Below are positions 58,903 to 64,000 of a stretch of DNA of 64,000 nucleotides, in pieces. The number at the start of each line of letters is the position of its first letter. The first letter of the stretch is position 1. The notes below the pieces were generated by a model, which was not told the origin of the DNA, searched no databases, and worked only from the letters and a program-made list of their open reading frames with translations. Location: contig NZ_JAGSPI010000007.1 in the NCBI RefSeq assembly GCF_020381325.1, positions 124,001 through 188,000 on the forward strand. Reading direction: 5' to 3'. This stretch comes from Providencia vermicola (GTDB lineage: Bacteria; Pseudomonadota; Gammaproteobacteria; Enterobacterales; Enterobacteriaceae). Made by a program: the position numbers and the translations under genes.

Positions 58903-60180
58903 ATGATGAATAGTCACGATATTGCTTTTGATAGCCAACACATTTGGCACCCTTACACCTCAATGAGTCACCCTATCCCAGCCTATCCAATCGTTGCAGC
59001 ACATGGGGTTGAGCTCGAAATGGCAGATGGAAAAAAATTGATTGACGGGATGGCCTCGTGGTGGTCAGCAATTCATGGCTATAACCATCCTGAACTCAAC
59101 CAAGCAGCGATAAACCAATTAAATCAGATGTCTCATGTGATGTTCGGCGGAATAACCCACCCACCCGCAGTGAATTTATGCAGGCAGTTAGTCGCCATGA
59201 CACCTGCTCCACTAGAGTGTGTATTTTTGGCCGATTCAGGGTCTGTTGCCGTCGAAGTCGCACTGAAAATGGCACTGCAATATTGGCAAGCTCGAGGCAA
59301 TAAACGTCAACGAATTTTAACATTACGCCATGGATATCATGGAGATACCTTTGGTGCGATGGCGGTCTGTGACCCAGATAACTCTATGCATGGCCTGTAC
59401 AAAGGCTATTTGCCACCGCATATCTTTGTGGATGCCCCACAATGTGGTTTTCATGATGAATGGGAGCCAAGTGATCTTGAGCCTTTAATTCGTGAATTAA
59501 CTAAAAATCATCGTGAAATTGCAGCGATCATCTTAGAACCGATCGTACAAGGCGCGGGGGGAATGCGTATCTATCACCCTGAGTATTTGAAAGGTGTGCG
59601 CCAGTTATGTGATGAATATGGGATCTTGCTCATTGCAGATGAAATCGCTACAGGTTTTGGGCGTACAGGAAAGCTGTTTGCCTGTCATCACGCCAATATA
59701 TCACCAGATATTATGTGCTTAGGTAAAGCATTAACAGGCGGTTATATGACGCTCTCAGCGACGCTTACAACACGCCACGTCGCAGAAACAATTAGCAACG
59801 GTGAAGCGGGTTGTTTTATGCATGGCCCGACCTTTATGGGTAACCCCCTAGCCTGTGCTGTCGCCGATGCAAGTCTAACCCTGTTGCTGAATAGCCCTTG
59901 GCAACAAACGATTGCCAATATTGAACAACAATTAAAAACCGAACTCATGCCTTTAGCATCTCACCCTGCGGTTGCTGACGTACGAGTTCTTGGTGCTATT
60001 GGCGTGATTGAAATGAAACAGCCTGTAAATACTGCCACTTTACAAAAGGTGTTTGTGGAAAATGGCGTATGGGTACGTCCATTTGGCAAGTTAGTTTATA
60101 TTATGCCACCGTATATCATCACCCCTGAGCAACTCACTAAAGTCACCGATACCATGGCCAAAGTCTTAGGTAATCAATAA
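58903..60180 (+). CDS. bioA: Adenosylmethionine-8-amino-7-oxononanoate aminotransferase BioA
   Basis: 425 residues. PLP aminotransferase that uses SAM as amino donor to form 7,8-diaminononanoate. HIWHPYTSM at the N-terminus, the phosphate-binding [16 protein letters not shown], the aspartate in [14 protein letters not shown] and the Schiff-base lysine in [14 protein letters not shown] are visible. Divergent from bioBFCD. An ERIC element lies 43 bp after its stop. Confidence 0.97.
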   Translation: MMNSHDIAFDSQHIWHPYTSMSHPIPAYPIVAAHGVELEMADGKKLIDGMASWWSAIHGYNHPELNQAAINQLNQMSHVMFGGITHPPAVNLCRQLVAMTPAPLECVFLADSGSVAVEVALKMALQYWQARGNKRQRILTLRHGYHGDTFGAMAVCDPDNSMHGLYKGYLPPHIFVDAPQCGFHDEWEPSDLEPLIRELTKNHREIAAIILEPIVQGAGGMRIYHPEYLKGVRQLCDEYGILLIADEIATGFGRTGKLFACHHANISPDIMCLGKALTGGYMTLSATLTTRHVAETISNGEAGCFMHGPTFMGNPLACAVADASLTLLLNSPWQQTIANIEQQLKTELMPLASHPAVADVRVLGAIGVIEMKQPVNTATLQKVFVENGVWVRPFGKLVYIMPPYIITPEQLTKVTDTMAKVLGNQ

Positions 60181-60223
60181 AATACATTTAATATTTTGTT
60201 TTTTAAACAGATTTTTAAACAGA

Positions 60224-60352
60224 TAATCTCCTAAATAATTTGAGTTATAGCAAGGCGGCAAACAAGGGTATCCCTAGGAGCATACATAAGTATGTGACTA
60301 GGGTACCCGCGTGAAGCCAACACCGCTATAGCTCGAAGTATGACGGAGATTA
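60224..60352. repeat. ERIC element between bioA and pgl
   Basis: 129 bp with terminal repeats TAATCTCC and GGAGATTA. Core CTAGGAGCATACATAAG and TATGTGACTAGG, left arm AGGCGGCAA, right arm GAAGCCAACACCGCTATAGC. Its right end supplies the TAA stop codon of pgl (60350-60352). Confidence 0.88.
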
Positions 60353-61345
60353 AAGGATGAAAGACAGTACCCACATAGGGCCTTTACCTACTTGATACCT
60401 GCCTATTTGCGTCAATTTTCCGGTTATCGGGTCAATCTCTGACACTGAAATATGGTCGGATTTTTGCCCACTGGAGATTAAAAAACGCCCTGTTGCATCG
60501 ATATTAAAGCCCCTTGGGTGTACCTCGGTTGGGTAACGCGCCTCTAACGTAAGTTCGCAGCCATCATCAGAAATAATATAGTGGCTAATGTAGCTTTCTG
60601 AACGCTCACTGACATATAAATGGCGACCATTTGGCGTCACATGAATATCGGCTGCCCAACGTTGGCTTTCATTACCTGCTGGGAAGTTTGCCAATGTTTG
60701 CATTGTGCGATAACGGGTGAACTTACGGTAAACACCAATGGTTGAATCCAGTTCATTTACGCAGTAAATAACTTTCTCCGTTGGATGGAATGCCAAATGG
60801 CGGGGGCCTGAATTTGGCGCTGTTGTAATTTGGTCAGCTGTTGCTTCCCTTAAATACCCATTCTCACTCAGATCAAACAAGCGGATATGATCTTCCCCTA
60901 AACAAGGCACCCAAAGTTGCTGATTATCTGCATCGACATGAGATGAATGAGGATTACGCAAGCCTTCAATCACTTGGATCACTTGGATCACTTGACCCGG
61001 TACACCATCTTGATTTATAGACAACACAGATAAATTGTGTTGATGATAGGAAGGCACAAACAAGTATTTACCTGTATTATCAAGGGATAAGTGTACAGGT
61101 GTACCGGGGACTGATGTTTCTGCTTTTAAGCGTAACGTGCCTTTCGTTTCAATCTCATAGGTTACGACGCGAAAATTTGGGCGCACACCAATATACAGGT
61201 GTTTTTTATCATGGCTTAACACCATTGGTTGTACCTGTCCTGGTGTTTTCACAGTTTGCAGAAGCGTCAACTCCCCCACTTCATTCATTGACCACACGTG
61301 AATTTGCTGACTTTCGGGACTCGCAATATAAACAACCTGTTCCAT
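60350..61345 (-). CDS. pgl: 6-phosphogluconolactonase
   Basis: 331 residues, the length of E. coli Pgl (YbhE). A seven-bladed beta-propeller lactonase of the pentose-phosphate pathway, with the repeated pattern of sheet-turn units (HVWSMNEVGELTLLQTV, then HLYIGVRPN and HLYVSERSESYISHY). An in-frame 9 bp tandem repeat (CACTTGGAT twice plus a partial) gives VIQVIQVIE in one blade. The last codons and stop come from an abutting ERIC element, so the final residues (VLSFIL) differ from those of other Pgl proteins. Confidence 0.94.
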   Translation of the reverse strand: MEQVVYIASPESQQIHVWSMNEVGELTLLQTVKTPGQVQPMVLSHDKKHLYIGVRPNFRVVTYEIETKGTLRLKAETSVPGTPVHLSLDNTGKYLFVPSYHQHNLSVLSINQDGVPGQVIQVIQVIEGLRNPHSSHVDADNQQLWVPCLGEDHIRLFDLSENGYLREATADQITTAPNSGPRHLAFHPTEKVIYCVNELDSTIGVYRKFTRYRTMQTLANFPAGNESQRWAADIHVTPNGRHLYVSERSESYISHYIISDDGCELTLEARYPTEVHPRGFNIDATGRFLISSGQKSDHISVSEIDPITGKLTQIGRYQVGKGPMWVLSFIL

Positions 61346-61538
61346 CTGAACTCCTTAATTCATGACAAAATGCTAAGCCGCATCGATAACCTAAATGTAT
61401 TAGGCCACTATACCTTATATTTTTTAAATTACTGTGAGTAATTAACGCCAATGCCGCTATTACCTTAAACCGGCATCGTTAAACTAAAACGGTTCAGTTC
61501 GTTACTATTATCAGCTATGATGATAAAATAACCTCATT

Positions 61539-61557
61539 CCTATAGTTCGACTATAGG
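61539..61557. promoter_or_regulatory. Perfect palindrome upstream of ybhA
   Basis: CCTATAGT, TCG, ACTATAGG: 8 bp arms, 28 bp before the ybhA ATG. It may be an operator or a 5'-leader hairpin. No family match is known to me. Confidence 0.4.
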
Positions 61558-61585
61558 TCACTTCTAAAATCACGTGGAGCCGTTT

Positions 61586-62404
61586 ATGTCATACCGCGTT
61601 ATTGCGCTCGATCTCGATGGAACACTGCTTGATCATCAAAAGAAGATCCTGCCTGAATCGTTAGCTGTCCTACAAGAAGCCCGTCGCCAAGGTGTTAAAG
61701 TGATCATCGTGACCGGTCGTCACCATGTCGCTATTCACCCTTTTTACCAAGCCCTTGACCTGGATACTCCGGCTATTTGCTGTAACGGTACTTACCTTTA
61801 TGACTATCTCGGGAAAAAAGTTCTCAAATCAAACCCAATGACCCTCGATTCAGTCACTCAAATGATTGATAAGTTACGCGGAACCGATATCCAACATTTA
61901 ATGTATGTAGATAACGCGATGTTATATAACGCAAAAACTGAAGGTATTACGCGCACATTAAGTTGGGCTGATTCATTACCCGCCGCACAACGTCCAACCA
62001 TTGAGTTTGTTGAAGACTATGCGGATGTGATGCATAACTATGATTCTATTTGGAAATTTGCGGTTAGTTCACAAAATAAAGAGCAGTTACACCAAGTCGT
62101 CAACGAAATCGAAAATGATTTTGGCTTAGATTGTGAATGGTCTTGGATGGATCAGGTGGATGTGGGTCGTAAAGGGAATAGTAAAGGCCAACGTTTAAAA
62201 GAGTGGGTTGAATCCCAAGGTATGACAATGGAAAATGTTGTCGCTTTTGGTGATAATTTCAATGATTTAAGCATGCTTACTACTGCAGGCCTCGGCGTCG
62301 CAATGGGCAACGCCGTCGATGAAATCAAACAGCAAGCCAAACTGGTCACTCGCGAAAATACTGAACCTGGTATCGCTGAAGTGATCCGTAAATACGTTCT
62401 GTAA
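61586..62404 (+). CDS. ybhA: HAD-family phosphatase YbhA (pyridoxal phosphatase)
   Basis: 272 residues from ATG 61586; the in-frame GTG at 61574 overlaps the GTGGAG ribosome-binding site. The length equals that of E. coli YbhA. Cof-type HAD enzyme with nucleophile Asp in ALDLDGTLLD, TGRHHVAIHPFYQAL, GNSKGQRLKEWV and the metal-binding GDNFNDLSML. E. coli YbhA dephosphorylates pyridoxal phosphate and sugar phosphates. A terminator follows. Confidence 0.95.
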   Translation: MSYRVIALDLDGTLLDHQKKILPESLAVLQEARRQGVKVIIVTGRHHVAIHPFYQALDLDTPAICCNGTYLYDYLGKKVLKSNPMTLDSVTQMIDKLRGTDIQHLMYVDNAMLYNAKTEGITRTLSWADSLPAAQRPTIEFVEDYADVMHNYDSIWKFAVSSQNKEQLHQVVNEIENDFGLDCEWSWMDQVDVGRKGNSKGQRLKEWVESQGMTMENVVAFGDNFNDLSMLTTAGLGVAMGNAVDEIKQQAKLVTRENTEPGIAEVIRKYVL

Positions 62405-62425
62405 CCCATTTTTACTTATCAATTG

Positions 62426-62450
62426 AAAGGAAAGCCCAGCTTTCCTTTTT
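62426..62450 (+). terminator. Rho-independent terminator of ybhA
   Basis: AAAGGAAAGC, loop CCA, GCTTTCCTTT, then TT. A perfect 10 bp stem 21 bp after the stop. Confidence 0.85.
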
Positions 62451-62485
62451 CTGTTTTCTGTTTTCTGTTTTCTGTTTTCTGTTTT
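62451..62485. repeat. Five perfect 7 bp tandem repeats
   Basis: CTGTTTT occurs five times without interruption directly after the ybhA terminator T-run. It is outside any gene. Such a microsatellite can vary in copy number by slippage. Confidence 0.9.
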
Positions 62486-62503
62486 CTATTAAAACTTTAC
62501 ACT

Positions 62504-62628
62504 AATCCTCTAAATAGTTCGCGCTACAGCTAGACGGCAAATGAAGCTACCCTAGTCACATACATAAGTATGTGACTAGGGTAGCTGAGTGCAGCAACAA
62601 CGCTGTGGTGCGAAATATGACGAGGATT
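62504..62628. repeat. ERIC element, first of cluster near modC
   Basis: 125 bp bounded by AATCCTC and GAGGATT. The core CTACCCTAGTCACATAC joined to GTATGTGACTAGGGTAG is a perfect palindrome, with right arm GCAGCAACAACGCTGTGGTG. Confidence 0.88.
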
Positions 62629-62693
62629 GAGGAGCATACATAAGCATGTGACTTGATTGGCTGATTGAAGCCAACAACGCCACGGCGCCAAGG
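62629..62693. repeat. Truncated ERIC element (right half only)
   Basis: It starts within the core (GAGGAGCATACATAAGCATG), continues through TGACTTGATTGG and ends in the right arm GAAGCCAACAACGCCACGGC. The left half is missing. Confidence 0.75.
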
Positions 62694-62702
62694 ACAATAT
62701 CC

Positions 62703-62829
62703 ATTACTCTAAGTCATTGGTGTTGTGGCTAGGCGGCAAATGAGCTAAGTCTTAGGAGCATACATAAGTATGTGACTAAGATTAGCGATTGAAGCCAACA
62801 ACGCCACAGCGCCAAGGGCGACGAGTAAT
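62703..62829. repeat. ERIC element adjoining modC
   Basis: 127 bp bounded by ATTACTC and GAGTAAT. Core TTAGGAGCATACATAAGTAT and GTGACTAAGA, arms GTGTTGTGGCTAGGCGGCAA and GAAGCCAACAACGCCACAGC. Its last T is the first base (minus strand) of the modC stop codon. Confidence 0.88.
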
Positions 62830-63896
62830 TATAAATGACGCGACAGCGACACAGCCTTAACCTGCGCATACACCTTGCGACCTTTACGAATTGACAGCTC
62901 ATCACGAGCCCAGCGCGTAATACGAGCCCACAAATAGTGCTCATCGCCTAAATCCAGTTTCACATCAATTTGCTCGCCATCTTCAATCCATTCAACCACT
63001 TCTGCAGAAAGGATATTACGAATACTGCTGATTGACGGTTTTTCTAGCACCAATGAAACATCAGAAGCATCGACACGAATACGTAATTCTGCACCTTGAT
63101 GGCTATCAACCCGCGAGATCCATAACTTTTGACCACCGACAACTACTGCTGTCATATCGTAATCTGGATGCTGGCTGTGGACTGTCGCACTGATGACACT
63201 ACTTAATGTTTCTTTTTGTAGCCAAGGACGCAACGCACTGCTCGCCCATACTTCTTCAAGTGGCCCAAACGCTTTAACTTTTCCGTCTGCCATTACAATC
63301 ACTTTATCCGCCAAGCGCAAGATTTCATCTAAACTATGGCTTACATACAGAATGGGAATTTTAACGTCTTGAGACAGCTTTTCTAAATAAGGCAATAACT
63401 CGCGTTTGCGTGGTAAGTCTAAAGAAGCCAACGGCTCGTCCATCAATAAAATTTCAGGTGCCGTTAACAATGCACGGCCAATAGCAACACGCTGTTTTTC
63501 CCCACCCGACAACGTTATCGGATAGCGATTCAGGAGTTGTTCAATACCCAATAACTCAACAATGTCGTCAAAACGTGATTTCATTGTTGAGGCCATGCCA
63601 TAACGCAAATTATTTTTGACGCGATAATGCGGAAATAACCGAGCATCTTGGAACACATAGCCAATATGACGCTGCTCTGGAGGCAAACAAATTTTCTTTT
63701 CGATATCCACTAACGTGCGGCCATTTAACACAATACGCCCTTTGTTAGGCTTCGTTAGCCCACCAATCACGTTAATTAAAGAGGTCTTACCTGCCCCCGA
63801 TAATCCAAAAACGGCAGTAATACTTTCAGTCGGTAGCTGGGTATTAACGTCTAATTGCAAATCCCCTAACTTTTGGAAAAAGTCGAGTTCTAACAT
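62829..63896 (-). CDS. modC: Molybdate ABC transporter ATPase ModC
   Basis: 355 residues (E. coli 352). Walker [14 protein letters not shown], signature [16 protein letters not shown], Walker [13 protein letters not shown], switch His in YVSHSLDE, and a C-terminal molybdate-binding TOBE/Mop domain (about 290-352). Powers molybdate uptake, which supplies the Moco pathway encoded by moaACDE and moeAB in this window. Starts directly after modB. The stop codon adjoins an ERIC element. Confidence 0.97.
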   Translation of the reverse strand: MLELDFFQKLGDLQLDVNTQLPTESITAVFGLSGAGKTSLINVIGGLTKPNKGRIVLNGRTLVDIEKKICLPPEQRHIGYVFQDARLFPHYRVKNNLRYGMASTMKSRFDDIVELLGIEQLLNRYPITLSGGEKQRVAIGRALLTAPEILLMDEPLASLDLPRKRELLPYLEKLSQDVKIPILYVSHSLDEILRLADKVIVMADGKVKAFGPLEEVWASSALRPWLQKETLSSVISATVHSQHPDYDMTAVVVGGQKLWISRVDSHQGAELRIRVDASDVSLVLEKPSISSIRNILSAEVVEWIEDGEQIDVKLDLGDEHYLWARITRWARDELSIRKGRKVYAQVKAVSLSRHL

Positions 63897-63897
63897 C

Positions 63898-64000
63898 TTA
63901 CGCTACCCCCAAACGTTTTTTACCCCAACGGGTTAGCCATTCTGAAATTAATAATGAAATCAAAGCTAAAACGATAGCAATAATACACAAACGGGCAGCA
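63898..64000 (-). CDS. modB: Molybdate ABC transporter permease ModB, 3' end
   Basis: Partial; the window ends inside the gene. The last 33 codons read [20 protein letters not shown] and then [13 protein letters not shown], a final membrane helix followed by a basic tail, as in ModB. The stop is 1 base before the modC ATG, so the genes are co-transcribed. Confidence 0.9.
   Translation of the reverse strand, partial: AARLCIIAIVLALISLLISEWLTRWGKKRLGVA

Overview
This 64 kb window is chromosomal DNA of a low-GC member of the Morganellaceae, most likely Providencia. The rhomboid protease at 3802 closely resembles Providencia stuartii AarA. Most other genes are orthologues of Escherichia coli core genes (maeA, sanA, folE, yeiB, moeAB, ybiT, dps, dinG, sseA, rhlE, cecR, ybhGFSR, ybhL, moaACDE, ybhK, uvrB, bioABFCD, pgl, ybhA, modC), and ERIC-type palindromic repeats are present. 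I see no rRNA, tRNA, insertion sequence, prophage or CRISPR array.

Layout. 1-1.4 kb: two small exported proteins of unknown function, one with an internal repeat, possibly immunity-type proteins. 1.8-4.7 kb: malic enzyme maeA, an unusual hairpin-rich spacer, then aarA. 4.7-9.6 kb (minus strand): an N-acetylmuramic acid cluster with a secreted CBM9-like protein, etherase murQ, PTS permease murP, regulator murR and a TSUP membrane transporter. Perfect palindromes of the same type lie before murQ and before the CBM9-like gene. 10-19.4 kb: sanA, yeiB, folE, a frameshifted MFS transporter, moeA-moeB, yjdM, ybiT and a lone tauD. 19.5-27.6 kb: a GNAT protein with a LOG protein, rhtA, dps, dinG, a small membrane protein, sseA, a GlsB/YeaQ-type protein and dusC.

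27.8-34.9 kb (minus strand) is a seven-gene accessory sugar or polyol operon: a DeoR-type regulator, an AlsE-like hexulose-6-phosphate epimerase, a ribokinase-family kinase, a ribose-type ABC importer (binding protein, ATPase, permease) and a polyol-dehydrogenase-like SDR. Together they suggest uptake, oxidation, phosphorylation and epimerisation to fructose 6-phosphate, with an unknown substrate. 35.4-42.8 kb: rhlE divergent from cecR-ybhGFSR. 43-46 kb: ybhL and moaACDE, with moaA preceded by a clear Moco riboswitch. 46.5-50.8 kb: a haem-uptake module of HasI-type sigma factor, HasS-type anti-sigma factor and HasR receptor, with Fur-box-like sites. It lies between moaA and ybhK, which are direct neighbours in E. 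coli, and no hasA/D/E/B genes accompany it. 51-64 kb: ybhK, an ERIC-derived tandem array, LexA-controlled uvrB, bioBFCD divergent from bioA, pgl, ybhA, an ERIC cluster, modC and the 3' end of modB.

The window holds two parts of molybdenum cofactor metabolism (moeAB and riboswitch-controlled moaACDE) plus molybdate import (modBC). The most distinctive observations are the polyol-type operon, the MurNAc cluster with a candidate shared regulon member, the haemophore-less HasISR module, and ERIC elements that sit at the stop codons of pgl, modC and (nearly) uvrB. All functional statements rest on reading the sequence and on remembered family knowledge; no database search was run.
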